This document shows, piece after piece, positions 1-8,913 of a stretch of DNA of 64,000 bases. The notes under the pieces were generated by a model. The model searched no databases, was not told the origin of the DNA, and saw only the letters and a program-made list of their open reading frames with translations. Position 1 is the first letter of the stretch. Each line of letters opens with the position of its first letter. The position numbers and the translations under genes are program-made. This DNA is from Bernardetia sp963719525 (GTDB lineage Bacteria; Bacteroidota; Bacteroidia; Cytophagales; Bernardetiaceae): NCBI GenBank assembly GCA_963719525.1, contig CAVRCG010000001.1:372001-436000 (forward strand). Reading direction: 5' to 3'.

Positions 1-1
1 T

Positions 2-382
2 CAAGGCAAAAATCAAGTACATTTTGCAGGTGCAAAAAGTGAAGTTGTTTATATTCAAAATGGAAAAGTAAAGCGATTAAAAGGCGACAAAATGCCTATC
101 GGTGGAGAACGCCTTGATGTAGAGCGATTTTTCCACAAAGAAACGGTTGATATTACTGCACCAACTACTTTTTACATGTTTTCTGATGGTTTTCAAGACC
201 AATTTGGAGGAGAAGAGGGAAGAAAATATATGAAAAAACGTTTTAGAGAATTTTTGGTAGAAATAAGTACTCAACCTTTTGATGAGCAAGAGCGAATATT
301 GAGATTAGAATTTGATGCGTGGTTGGGTGGAGAACATTCACAAATAGATGATGTTCTGGTAATCGGATTTAGAGTAGGATAA
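2..382 (+). CDS. SpoIIE/PP2C-type serine phosphatase, C-terminal part (cut by window edge)
   Basis: The frame is open from base 2, so the 5' end lies outside the window; 126 residues are visible. The stretch FYMFSDGFQDQFGG matches the late metal-binding block (SDGxxDQ) of SpoIIE-like PP2C phosphatases, and DDVLVIGFRV at the end is the usual closing strand with its metal-binding aspartates. Such domains dephosphorylate Ser/Thr of partner proteins and in Bacteroidota usually terminate sensor proteins with PAS, GAF, TPR or 7TM input domains. The input domain is not visible, so the signal is unknown. Confidence 0.8.
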   Translation, partial: QGKNQVHFAGAKSEVVYIQNGKVKRLKGDKMPIGGERLDVERFFHKETVDITAPTTFYMFSDGFQDQFGGEEGRKYMKKRFREFLVEISTQPFDEQERILRLEFDAWLGGEHSQIDDVLVIGFRVG

Positions 383-512
383 CTTTTAATTTACATTCTT
401 TTATAAAAACCATTTCTATAAATTTATAGTATCAATATATCAAAATACAGGAAGCGAACAAGAAACATTGTTCGCTTTCTCTTTTTTTTACAAAATAAAA
501 CAAACTAGCACA

Positions 513-2072
513 ATGAAACGCTTTTCTACTTCTTCCTTTTTTACTTTATCTATTTTATATTTTGCTCTTTTTCTTATTGCTTTTAGTAGCTGTCGTTCTT
601 CTCAAAATTCCTCTTCTACTTCAGATTCGGAAGATATTGTAAAACTAACTTTTCTTCATGTTAATGATGTCTATGAAATTGGTGGTGTAAGTAGTGGAAA
701 GTTTGGAAATCTTGCACGAGTTGCACAACTTAAACAAGATTTATTAAAAGAAAATCCGAATACTTATTTAATTCTTTCTGGCGACTTTCTTAATCCTTCT
801 GTTTTGGGAACATTAAAATTAAACGGAAAACGCATTTCGGGTCAGCAAATGATTGATGTCATGAATGCTGCACAAATGGATTTTGTAACCTTCGGAAATC
901 ACGAATTTGACTTAAAAGAAAATGAAGTATTGGATAGAATAAACGAATCTGATTTTGAATGGATTGCTTCGAATACCTTCTATTATAAAGATAACAAAAT
1001 TCAGCCTTTTACCAGAAAGGGAAACAATCTTCCTACTTACTTGACCATTGAACCAAAAAATGAAGAAGGAGAAAGTATAAAAGTAGCTATTTTAGGAATT
1101 ACGACACAGTACAATCAACCTGAATTTGTTCGATACACAGACGAATACGAAACAGCAAAGAATATTTATCAAGAAATAGAATCAACAACTGATTTTGCAG
1201 TCGCTATTACACATCTTTTGGAAAATGAAGACGAAAAATTAGCAGGAATTGTTCCAGATTTAAAACTTTTAATGGGTGGACACGACCACAACAATATGAA
1301 ATTTGCCTATGGAAAAACAGTTATGGCAAAAGCCGATGCCAATGCTAGAACAGCTTATATTCATAGAATTACCTACAATAAAAAAACAAAAGATATAAAA
1401 ATTGACTCCGAACTCAAAAGCATAGACAACTCTATCGGATATGAACCAATTACGAAAGCAACTATCGATAAATGGGACAAAATAGCTGATTCTGTTTTTG
1501 ATGTTCAAGGTTTTGATATAGAAAGAGAGATTTATAAACTGACAGAACCTTTAGATGCAAGAGAATCAACTATTAGAAACGAACAAACCAATGCAGGACT
1601 TTTGATTGTAAGAGCAATGGCAAATGCTTTTCCTGATGCAGATTTGACAACATTAGCGAGTGGTTCGGTGCGTTTAGATGACCAACTGGAAGGCGTAATT
1701 ACGGAATATGATGTGTTGAGAATGTTACCTTTTGGTGGAAAAATATATCAAATTACTATTTCTGGAGAGCTTTTAACGAGGTATTTAGATGCTGGAATAA
1801 AAAATAAAGGTGCAGGAGGATATTTGCAGTACGAAGAAAAATTAAAACTGGATAATCAAAAAGGTTGGTTATTGAATGGACAACAAATTGATGATAAAAA
1901 AGAATATAAAGTAGTTACAAACGACTATGTTCTGACTGGAAAAGAAAATAATATGGATTTTATGAATATGGAAACCAATAAAGAAATAAAAAATGTAATT
2001 TCGTCAGATGATATGGAAAGTCCACAATCTGATATTAGAAAAGCAGTAATTGTATATTTGGAAAAATTGTAA
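513..2072 (+). CDS. 5'-nucleotidase/UshA-family metallophosphatase lipoprotein
   Basis: A 519-residue protein. The ATG at 513 is preferred over one 45 bases upstream because it starts a clean lipoprotein signal (MKRFSTSSFFTLS, hydrophobic core, then FSSC). The calcineurin-like metal-binding blocks follow in order: HVNDVYE (a variant of the usual HTND.H), SGDFLNPS, TFGNHEFD and GGHDHNN. The C-terminal half carries the 5'-nucleotidase substrate domain with NAGLLIVRAMANAFP and LPFGGKIYQITISG. Family members hydrolyse nucleotides or related phosphate esters outside the cytoplasm. Lipid anchoring in the envelope is inferred; the exact substrate is not shown. Confidence 0.85.
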   Translation: MKRFSTSSFFTLSILYFALFLIAFSSCRSSQNSSSTSDSEDIVKLTFLHVNDVYEIGGVSSGKFGNLARVAQLKQDLLKENPNTYLILSGDFLNPSVLGTLKLNGKRISGQQMIDVMNAAQMDFVTFGNHEFDLKENEVLDRINESDFEWIASNTFYYKDNKIQPFTRKGNNLPTYLTIEPKNEEGESIKVAILGITTQYNQPEFVRYTDEYETAKNIYQEIESTTDFAVAITHLLENEDEKLAGIVPDLKLLMGGHDHNNMKFAYGKTVMAKADANARTAYIHRITYNKKTKDIKIDSELKSIDNSIGYEPITKATIDKWDKIADSVFDVQGFDIEREIYKLTEPLDARESTIRNEQTNAGLLIVRAMANAFPDADLTTLASGSVRLDDQLEGVITEYDVLRMLPFGGKIYQITISGELLTRYLDAGIKNKGAGGYLQYEEKLKLDNQKGWLLNGQQIDDKKEYKVVTNDYVLTGKENNMDFMNMETNKEIKNVISSDDMESPQSDIRKAVIVYLEKL

Positions 2073-2430
2073 GGGTTTTGTGTCGCTCGTACAATGTCAT
2101 TAAGTTAAGGTTTTTTCCATGTCGCTCGTGGGACACGAGCAACGGAGGAGTTATTTTTTAGTTTAAAAGAAACTATTTTACCAAATAAAATTTTGTTTTT
2201 TGATAAAATACCTTACCATTGCTCGTGTCCCACGAGCGATACAACCACTAAATTCATTAACTTAATGATAATAAGGACACGAGCAACGGTAAGTTCTATA
2301 AAAAAGTTATAGTATTTATATTAAATTTGAATCTTTGTTGTAAAATATAACCGTTGCTCGTATCCCTACGAGCGACACTCTACCAATCTACCGTTGCTTG
2401 TGTCCTCACGAGCCACAACACAGTATTACC
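2073..2430. repeat. Cluster of five short CGCTCGTG/CACGAGC hairpin repeats
   Basis: No gene. Five related units occur here: about 2121-2145, 2214-2239, 2275-2290 (half unit), 2351-2376 and 2391-2416. The shared core is CCGTTGCTCGTGTCC followed by CACGAGCGAC, an inverted repeat whose arms are GCTCGTG and CACGAGC. Copies appear in both orientations. Related copies lie at 14944-14955, 15238-15254 and 15284-15310. The last unit here overlaps an ATG upstream of the lipid-kinase gene, which is one reason to prefer that gene's start at 2431. The family resembles REP-type dispersed palindromes. Confidence 0.75.
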
Positions 2431-3357
2431 ATGCAATCAGAACAAACACCAACTATTCAGAATACATTAAAAACAGAAGACGAAACAAAAGCTAAAATTG
2501 TCTTCATCATTAATCCTGTTTCTGGAACAGAGCGAAAAGAACACATCGTTACCCTTATTCATGAAACACTAAAACTTTCGAAAGTTCACTACGATATTGC
2601 GTACACCAATTTTGCAGGACACGCAACTCAACTTACAAAGCAGGCTATCGAACGCAACTACGATGCCGTTGTGGCAGTTGGTGGCGACGGAACGATTAAT
2701 GAAATTGCACAAGCATTAGTCAAAACAAAAACGGCTTTAGCAATTATTCCACAAGGTTCTGGAAATGGTTTGGCTCGTCATTTAGGTATTCCATTAAAAA
2801 CAGAAGAAGCAATAAAGAGATTATTAGAACCTAAAAAAATGCTAATTGATGCAGCTACTGCAAATGGAAATCACTTTTTTTGTACCTCTGGAATTGGTTT
2901 TGATGCTCATGTAAGTGCAGCCTTTGCAGCACGTACTTTTCGTGGTTTGGGTGGCTATGCTTATTTCACGATTAAAGAATTATTTGCATACAAACCTATC
3001 ACTTACACACTTGAATTTGATGGACAAAAGATAGAACGAGAAGCATTTTTAGTTGCCTTTGCAAATGCTGCACAATATGGAAATAACGCTTACATTGCTC
3101 CACAAGCAGATATTCAAGACGGAAAATTAGATATTTCTATTATAAAACCGTTTTCGAAATTACACGTTCCAAAACTTCTTTGGCAATTATTCAAACGAAC
3201 GCTTCCTCAAAATGACTACGTAGAAACCTACAAAACAGATAAAATAAAAATTACATTTGATAAACCTGTTCCTGTACACATCGACGGAGAATCAAGAGGA
3301 TTAGGAACGAGCATAGAATACAAAGCTATCTCAAAGGCTCTGACGGTTTGGGTTTGA
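2431..3357 (+). CDS. YegS/DgkA-type diacylglycerol (lipid) kinase family protein
   Basis: A 308-residue cytoplasmic protein with the diacylglycerol-kinase catalytic domain. Visible blocks are FIINPVSGTERKE at the N-terminus, VVAVGGDGTINEIAQAL (the GGDGT nucleotide-binding loop), IPQGSGNGLARHLGIP, and GIGFDAHVS. The C-terminal half is the beta-sandwich typical of YegS and sphingosine-kinase relatives. Members phosphorylate diacylglycerol, sphingoid or similar lipids with ATP; the lipid used here cannot be told. The upstream in-frame ATG at 2398 lies inside a dispersed repeat and encodes no conserved sequence, so 2431 is chosen. Confidence 0.88.
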   Translation: MQSEQTPTIQNTLKTEDETKAKIVFIINPVSGTERKEHIVTLIHETLKLSKVHYDIAYTNFAGHATQLTKQAIERNYDAVVAVGGDGTINEIAQALVKTKTALAIIPQGSGNGLARHLGIPLKTEEAIKRLLEPKKMLIDAATANGNHFFCTSGIGFDAHVSAAFAARTFRGLGGYAYFTIKELFAYKPITYTLEFDGQKIEREAFLVAFANAAQYGNNAYIAPQADIQDGKLDISIIKPFSKLHVPKLLWQLFKRTLPQNDYVETYKTDKIKITFDKPVPVHIDGESRGLGTSIEYKAISKALTVWV

Positions 3358-3433
3358 TTTTTTTGAAGAAGTAAATGAAATTAGTGAAAAATTAATAAAA
3401 GAGAATGGAAAATTGATAGAGTTTGGTAGTTGT

Positions 3434-3457
3434 ATATCCACGAATAAATTCGTGGGT
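3434..3457. repeat. CCACGAATAAATTCGTGGG dispersed palindrome, copy 1
   Basis: Near-perfect palindrome TCCACGAATAAATTCGTGGG between two genes. The same sequence recurs at about 24787-24807, 24918-24937 and 51027-51047, so it is a dispersed family. As RNA it would form a stem that could act as a weak terminator or processing site (inference). Confidence 0.7.
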
Positions 3458-3523
3458 TTCGTTTTTCTAAAAAATGTCTTATTTAATTAACAAGTAATTG
3501 TATTTAACTGCTCACTATTTACC

Positions 3524-3664
3524 GATTACTGGTAACTGTTTGCTACCTTTGCAGTCTTAAAAAAATTTTTAAACCTTAACTAATTTTAGAGAATTAATTG
3601 AGGTTTTATTCATTTCAGATAAAAGTAATTCAACTGATTACTGGTAACTGATTACTGATAACTG
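3524..3664. repeat. GATTACTGGTAACTG repeats upstream of the EamA gene
   Basis: GATTACTGGTAACTG occurs at 3524-3538 and again at about 3634-3664, where it is followed by a third degenerate copy (GATTACTGATAACTG) ending just before the start codon at 3670. The same motif, GTTACCAGT on the opposite strand, is clustered at about 24270-24317 and 28666-28700. It is a short dispersed repeat family at gene borders. Confidence 0.7.
3544..3551 (+). promoter_or_regulatory. Possible -7 element (TACCTTTG) for the EamA permease
   Basis: TACCTTTG fits the Bacteroidota TAnnTTTG -7 box, 118 bases before the start codon. No TTG is present at the expected upstream spacing, so the call is weak. Confidence 0.35.
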
Positions 3665-3669
3665 TAAAA

Positions 3670-4617
3670 ATGGTAATTTTATTTATTCTTTGGATTTTGG
3701 CAAATGTTGCTATTTTCATTAATTTTCGTGCTTTTTCTAGCTATAATATTCCTACTTTCCCTGCGATTGTCGTTAATTATGTAGTTTGTGTTTTGACGGG
3801 AAGTTTGTTTATTGCGATGGGTTGGATTGAAAGTCCTCCTGTTTTCGAAACGCTGCAAAGTCCAGAATTTTCTACGGCTCTGGTTGTTGCTATGGGAATG
3901 GGTGCTTTTTTTATAGGTTCATTTTATTTGATGGGACTTACTACTCAACTTTCTGGTGTTGCTGTCGCTACTCTTTCGGCTCGCATTTCGTTTGTAATTC
4001 CTGTTTTGGTAAATCTTTTTATTTGGCAATCTGGAGGAAAAGAATATGATTTTATCAATTATATAGGACTTTTTTTGGCGATTATGGCTGTCGGTTTGGC
4101 TTCTTACAAACCTTCAAAAATAACTGACCCAACCGAATATAAAGACGATAAGAAAAAATATTTAGCGATTATTCTTCCAATAATTGTTTTTTTGGTTAGT
4201 GGAATGATAGATACAACCTTTAATTATACCATTAAATATAAAATAGTTTTACTGAATCAGCAAGGTATTTTTAGTGTCTTGCTTTTTGGAATTGCAGGAC
4301 TAACAGGAATTACTGTTTTTACAATTCAGTCTTTGAGAGGTAAAATGAAAATGACTAAAAAGAGTATTATCGGAGGGATTTGTTTGGGAATACCTAACTT
4401 TTTCTCTATCTTTTTATTATTGAAAGTATTGAGTGGATTTGATGGAGATGGCGCACTTGTTTTTCCTGTTTTTAATATTTCTGTAATTTTGATGGCTGCG
4501 ATTGCTTCTTATTTCTTATTTAAGGAACAGTTATCAATTATCAATAAATTGGGTCTAGCATTAGCTATTTTTGCTATTTTGCTTATTTCTTATCAAGAAG
4601 TTCAAGGTGTTTTTTAG
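3670..4617 (+). CDS. EamA/DMT-superfamily permease
   Basis: A 315-residue integral membrane protein with about ten hydrophobic segments in two similar halves (residues 1-150 and 165-315), separated by a charged loop near TDPTEYKDDKKKY. This is the drug/metabolite-transporter fold, and the C-terminal half ends with the typical SYFLFKEQLSIINKLGLALA segment. Members export or import amino acids, nucleotide precursors or other small metabolites; the substrate is not predictable. It ends 12 bases before the next gene, so the two may be cotranscribed. Confidence 0.8.
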   Translation: MVILFILWILANVAIFINFRAFSSYNIPTFPAIVVNYVVCVLTGSLFIAMGWIESPPVFETLQSPEFSTALVVAMGMGAFFIGSFYLMGLTTQLSGVAVATLSARISFVIPVLVNLFIWQSGGKEYDFINYIGLFLAIMAVGLASYKPSKITDPTEYKDDKKKYLAIILPIIVFLVSGMIDTTFNYTIKYKIVLLNQQGIFSVLLFGIAGLTGITVFTIQSLRGKMKMTKKSIIGGICLGIPNFFSIFLLLKVLSGFDGDGALVFPVFNISVILMAAIASYFLFKEQLSIINKLGLALAIFAILLISYQEVQGVF

Positions 4618-4629
4618 AAATTACTAATT

Positions 4630-5394
4630 ATGAAAAAGAATATGAAGAAAATTATTTTGCATTCGTTGTTATGTCTTTTTGTGGCAGTAGTGGGTTACTT
4701 TTCTTATAAATTTTATTTCGAAGAATTGATTCAAGAGTATTTCAAAAGTCAAGTGATGAAGAGAATGGAACAAAATCTTGCAAATCATGAAGATGACTTT
4801 GATAAAATAGTTGAATTAAGTAGAGATATTAAAGAGTTAAGAGGATTCGAGTTGTATGAAAACGATGTAATTTCGTTGAGAATAAGTAATTATAATTCTG
4901 TAAAAACTTTAGAAACTGAATATATTCAGCTATTAGAAAGAAACGATTCAGTATTCTATGATAAAGGTTATTATGGTGGAGAAGTATTTATAGAAAGTAT
5001 AGAGTTTTTGAAAGATAGTTCGGTAGTTTTAAATACAAATGGATTCATTAAAACTGAAAAATTTGCTAATTGGGAAATAAATTATAAAGGTAATTTTGAT
5101 AATTTAATACTAAAGGAAATTTTTAATTATCAGAAAGTAGATTTTATAAAATTCGTTTCTTTAAAACAAAAACTAGAAAAAGTAAATTGTAATACGTATT
5201 GGAAAAGAGATGAACACATTTCTCTAACTTATGCAGGACGTTATCCCTCTGATTGTTTTGTTTATGATATTTACAACAAAGAACCAAATAATGAAAAGTA
5301 TGTTTTAGATAAAAATTATTTTTGTCGTTATCAATTACCTTCTATTTGTCTTATTAACGTTACAAACTGGTACGGAGAAGGCAAAGTAGATTAA
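4630..5394 (+). CDS. Hypothetical membrane-anchored protein
   Basis: Not recognised. It has 254 residues with a single N-terminal hydrophobic segment (residues about 8-28, LHSLLCLFVAVVGYFSYKF), then an acidic, lysine-rich, Tyr/Phe-rich soluble part with no clear motif. It is probably anchored in the inner membrane with the bulk in the periplasm. It lies 12 bases after the EamA permease and 28 bases before the DUF1684 lipoprotein, so it may be part of a three-gene envelope unit. Three cysteines in the last 60 residues could form a disulfide. Confidence 0.65.
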   Translation: MKKNMKKIILHSLLCLFVAVVGYFSYKFYFEELIQEYFKSQVMKRMEQNLANHEDDFDKIVELSRDIKELRGFELYENDVISLRISNYNSVKTLETEYIQLLERNDSVFYDKGYYGGEVFIESIEFLKDSSVVLNTNGFIKTEKFANWEINYKGNFDNLILKEIFNYQKVDFIKFVSLKQKLEKVNCNTYWKRDEHISLTYAGRYPSDCFVYDIYNKEPNNEKYVLDKNYFCRYQLPSICLINVTNWYGEGKVD

Positions 5395-5422
5395 TCGAAA
5401 AAAACTTCAACCAACAAAAAAA

Positions 5423-6001
5423 ATGAAAAAACAAATCACATTATTCCTACTTTCTATTCTAATCCTAACTTCTTGCGCTCCAAAATATGAAGTAGAAGTT
5501 CAGACAGAAAGAAACAAAAAAAACAAACTCTTCAAAGAAGGAAACGGTTCGCCAATTCCGTATGATGATAGAAAGGATTTTGAAGGACTGGATTATTATC
5601 CTATTGATTCTTCGTATTATGCTGTTGCGATGCTGACCTTGCAACAAGACCCAAAAGTAATAGATTTGAAGACTTCACAAGGAAAAGACCGAAATTTTAA
5701 AGTCTATGCAAAAGCTGATTTTAGATTAAAAGGAAAACCTTTATCGTTGAATATTTATAAAGCAATAGAAGATGGAGATGGATTTACGGTTTTGTTTACC
5801 GACCAAACGAGTGGAAAAACGAGTTACGAAGTTGGGCGTTATATCAATGTAGAAGTAAATGGATTACGAGCAATTTTAGATTTTAATCGTTCTTACAATC
5901 CATACTGCATTTATGATGAAAAATATGATTGTCCGATTCCACCACAAGAAAGCCATCTGAATATCGAAATTCCAGCAGGAGAAAAGGTGTATAAAAAGTA
6001 A
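5423..6001 (+). CDS. DUF1684 lipoprotein
   Basis: A 192-residue protein with a lipoprotein signal (MKKQITLFLLSILILTSCAP). The mature part matches the DUF1684 family: FTDQTSGKTSYEVGRYI, then LDFNRSYNPYCIYDEKYDC and CPIPPQESHLNIEIPAGEK. The FNRxYNP-C-CP(I/L)PP signature is strong. The family is common in Bacteroidota and its biochemical role is not established to my knowledge. Envelope location is inferred from the lipobox. Confidence 0.85.
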   Translation: MKKQITLFLLSILILTSCAPKYEVEVQTERNKKNKLFKEGNGSPIPYDDRKDFEGLDYYPIDSSYYAVAMLTLQQDPKVIDLKTSQGKDRNFKVYAKADFRLKGKPLSLNIYKAIEDGDGFTVLFTDQTSGKTSYEVGRYINVEVNGLRAILDFNRSYNPYCIYDEKYDCPIPPQESHLNIEIPAGEKVYKK

Positions 6002-6465
6002 TATTGTTTGGTTGTTGATGTCACTTCGCTAAAGCACCAACAACGGCAGAGTTTTTATTCTAAAAGTAGCAATTTGATTTATCAAATTTTTAAATCTTCT
6101 ATTTTTACACAAAATTGTACCGTTTTAAGATAAAATCACTTTTTTGTTTCAATAATAATGAACACTTTTGTACCAAATAAAGAAATAATTTTGTAGATTA
6201 GCTAGATAACGTAATTAGGAAACTGATTTAAGGCATTGTGTTGATTTGTTGTTGATTTATATGGGTTAATTTTAATAATCTAGTAAACAGAACAAAAAAA
6301 ACGTAATCTTCTCAAAAATCATGTAACCTAAATTGTATTATTTCAGTTTGATTAATTATAGCTACAAAACAATCAGAATAAACAATTTATTTTTATTCAA
6401 ATTATGTATCTACTATTTTAAAATACCCTACTATTCCGAATGACAAAACTTTAACTATTTATTCT
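6002..6465. other. Intergenic region with one dispersed repeat
   Basis: No coding sequence seen. Bases about 6008-6048 (GTTGTTGATGTCACTTCGCT, then AACAACGGCA) are repeated in diverged form at about 17221-17263 (GTTGTTAGTGTCGCTTCACT, then AATAACGGCA), each just after a stop codon. The remainder is very AT-rich and probably holds the promoter of the next gene. Confidence 0.5.
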
Positions 6466-6885
6466 ATGAAATCAAACCTTTTTACTTCCTCTAAAAAAAT
6501 AATTAAGCAGTCTGTATCTATCAAGTCCATTTTGGTAGCTCTAGTATTTTTTATGACTGTTTCGTATTCATCATTCTCTTATTCTCAAAATCTTCAAACT
6601 ATTACTTCTACTACGAATGAAGTGGATAAAATTGAGATTTCGGAAGCCTATCCTAATCCAGCCACCCATTATATCCAGTTTGACTATAGACTTACTGATA
6701 AAATGTCAGAAGGAAAAATTACGGTTTACAACCTTTTGGGAAGTATGGTAGGAGAGCATAGATTGAATAAGTATGATAATCGTATTCAAATACCTGTCGA
6801 TAACTTGAAAGCAGGAATTTATTTTTATACAATTTCTATCAATAATAAAAGCCTAATTACTAAGAAATTTGTAGTAAAACATTAG
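6466..6885 (+). CDS. Small secreted protein consisting mainly of a T9SS C-terminal sorting domain
   Basis: A 139-residue protein. Residues about 1-41 form a long N-terminal extension with a signal peptide (hydrophobic core around ILVALVFFMTVSYSSFSYS). After a short linker the rest is a type A T9SS sorting domain: ISEAYPNPATHYIQFDY, ITVYNLLGSMVGEH, LKAGIYFYTISINN, ending KKFVVKH. Such tails normally follow a large cargo and are cleaved by the PorU sortase during export; here almost no cargo is present. It may be a small surface-attached protein or the remnant of a larger one. A terminator follows directly. Confidence 0.85.
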   Translation: MKSNLFTSSKKIIKQSVSIKSILVALVFFMTVSYSSFSYSQNLQTITSTTNEVDKIEISEAYPNPATHYIQFDYRLTDKMSEGKITVYNLLGSMVGEHRLNKYDNRIQIPVDNLKAGIYFYTISINNKSLITKKFVVKH

Positions 6886-6924
6886 TTGAATACAGAACTA
6901 TTAGACAATTAATGATTTTAAAGG

Positions 6925-6960
6925 AAACACTTTTACAGAAAATGTAAAGGTGTTTTTTTT
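6925..6960 (+). terminator. Rho-independent terminator
   Basis: Stem ACACTTTTACA / TGTAAAGGTGT followed by eight T's, 40 bases after the T9SS-tail gene. Confidence 0.75.
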
Positions 6961-7121
6961 GAATTACGTATAACAGACTTCCTAGTCTGTTGAATTAAAA
7001 AAAGCCATTTCCTTCATCAATTAAGATAAAAGAAATGACTTTTCAAATAATGTAGCGTACATTTCAAAACAAAATGCTAAAAATACGCTGCAAGTTTTTA
7101 AAGAAACTAAGGAAACGATTC

Positions 7122-8768
7122 TTACATCATTCCACCCATTCCACCCATACCAGCAGGAGCAGACATAGATTCTTTTTCTTCTGGATCATCAGCAATTACA
7201 CACTCTGTAGTAAGTAAAAGAGAAGCAATAGAAGCAGCATTTTCAAGAGCCAAACGAGAAACTTTTGTTGGGTCAAGAACACCAGAAGCAACTAAGTTTT
7301 CATACTTATCTTCACGAGCATTGTAACCATAATCAGCTTTTCCTTCTCTTACTTTCTGTACAATTACAGAAGCCTCAAGACCTGCATTCGAAACGATAGT
7401 ACGAAGAGGAGCTTCTAGAGCCTGACGAATAATATTTACACCTGTTTCTTGATCTTGATTTTCAATGTCGTTTTTACCAACAACTAAATCTTTCAAAGAA
7501 TCTAAGGCACGAATAAATGCAACACCACCACCCGGTACTACGCCTTCTTGTACGGCTGCACGAGTTGCGTGAAGAGCATCATCTACTCTATCTTTTTTCT
7601 CTTTCATTTCTACTTCTGTAGCTGCACCGATATAAAGAATAGCAACACCACCAGCTAATTTAGCCAAACGTTCTTGCAATTTTTCACGGTCATAATCAGA
7701 AGTTGTTTTCTCAATTTGAGATTTTATTTCATTGATACGACGAGTAATATTTTCTTTTTCGCCAGCACCATTGATAATAGTTGTATTATCTTTATCGATA
7801 ATAATTTTTTCAGCGTGTCCTAAATAAGAAACTTCTGCGTTTTCCAATTTGTAACCACGCTCTTCGCTAATAAGTGTACCACCTGTAAGCGTTGCAATAT
7901 CTTCTAACATTGCCTTACGACGGTCGCCAAAACCAGGAGCTTTAACTGCTGCAATACGCAACGCACCACGAATTTTGTTTACTACAAGTGTTGCAAGTGC
8001 CTCACCATCAACGTCTTCCGAAATAATAACTAAAGGTTTTCCACTTTGAGCTACTTGTTCCAAAATAGGTAAAAGCTCTTTCATAGAAGAGATTTTTTTG
8101 TCGTAAATTAGAATATAAGCATCTTCTAATTCTACTTCCATTGTTTCTGTATTGGTAACAAAGTAAGGCGACAAATAACCACGATCAAACTGCATTCCTT
8201 CCACAGTTTTTACTTCTGTTTCTGTTCCACGAGCTTCTTCTACCGTAATTACACCGTCTTTTCCTACTTTATCCATTGCATCGGCAATCATTTTACCAAT
8301 TTCCATGTCGTTGTTTGCAGAAATAGAACCTACTTGAGCAATTTCTGAAGAGGCTTTGATTGGACGAGATTGAGATTTCAAGTTCTCCACTACTTTAATT
8401 ACAGCTTTGTCCATACCACGTTTCAAATCCATTGGATTTGCACCAGCAGCAACATTTTTGATACCTGCATTAAAGATAGCTTGAGCCAAAACGGTTGCTG
8501 TTGTAGTTCCGTCGCCAGCCATATCAGCCGTTTTTGAAGCTACTTCTTTTACCAATTGTGCGCCCATATTTTCAATTGGGTCTTTCAAATCAATTTCTTT
8601 TGCAACCGTTACACCATCTTTAGTAACTGAAGGTGCGCCAAATTTTTTGTCTATTACTACATTTCTACCTTTTGGTCCTAATGTAGTTTTTACTGCGTTT
8701 GCTAAAGCATCAACGCCTTTTTTAAGTTTTTCACGAGCTACTGTATCGAATACTACTATCTTAGCCAT
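7122..8768 (-). CDS. groL: Chaperonin GroEL
   Basis: A full-length 548-residue 60-kDa chaperonin. It begins MAKIVVFDTVAREKLKKGVD and has the ATP-binding GDGTTTATVLAQ block, VVPGGGVAFIRA, and the flexible GMGGMGGMM tail. It forms the double-ring folding chamber that works with GroES in the cytoplasm. It lies downstream of groES on the same strand, separated by 145 bases that contain a strong inverted repeat. The reading frame is intact, in contrast to several other conserved genes here. Confidence 0.98.
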   Translation of the reverse strand: MAKIVVFDTVAREKLKKGVDALANAVKTTLGPKGRNVVIDKKFGAPSVTKDGVTVAKEIDLKDPIENMGAQLVKEVASKTADMAGDGTTTATVLAQAIFNAGIKNVAAGANPMDLKRGMDKAVIKVVENLKSQSRPIKASSEIAQVGSISANNDMEIGKMIADAMDKVGKDGVITVEEARGTETEVKTVEGMQFDRGYLSPYFVTNTETMEVELEDAYILIYDKKISSMKELLPILEQVAQSGKPLVIISEDVDGEALATLVVNKIRGALRIAAVKAPGFGDRRKAMLEDIATLTGGTLISEERGYKLENAEVSYLGHAEKIIIDKDNTTIINGAGEKENITRRINEIKSQIEKTTSDYDREKLQERLAKLAGGVAILYIGAATEVEMKEKKDRVDDALHATRAAVQEGVVPGGGVAFIRALDSLKDLVVGKNDIENQDQETGVNIIRQALEAPLRTIVSNAGLEASVIVQKVREGKADYGYNAREDKYENLVASGVLDPTKVSRLALENAASIASLLLTTECVIADDPEEKESMSAPAGMGGMGGMM

Positions 8769-8826
8769 ATTATTTTGAATGTTTTTTGTGTTCTATTAAA
8801 ATTTTTTGTAGAAATGGATTTTGAGT

Positions 8827-8888
8827 AGCTGACAGTTTTCAACTGTCAGAAATATAGTATTTTACGAGAGTTGAAAACTGTCGGCTAC
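8827..8888. repeat. Nested inverted repeat between groES and groEL
   Basis: GTAGCTGACAGTTTTCAACT (starting 8827) pairs with AGTTGAAAACTGTCGGCTAC (ending about 8887), a near-perfect 20-bp stem. The left arm is itself part of a smaller palindrome (CTGACAG...CTGTCAG), so alternative folds exist. Within the groES-groEL transcript it could form a processing or attenuation hairpin (inference). Confidence 0.75.
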
Positions 8889-8913
8889 TTTTAAAAATAA
8901 ATCCTATTGTCAA

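Noticed and set aside
2398..2430. Upstream start for the lipid kinase
   Set aside because: The extension is encoded by a dispersed hairpin repeat and is not conserved-looking; 2431 is preferred.
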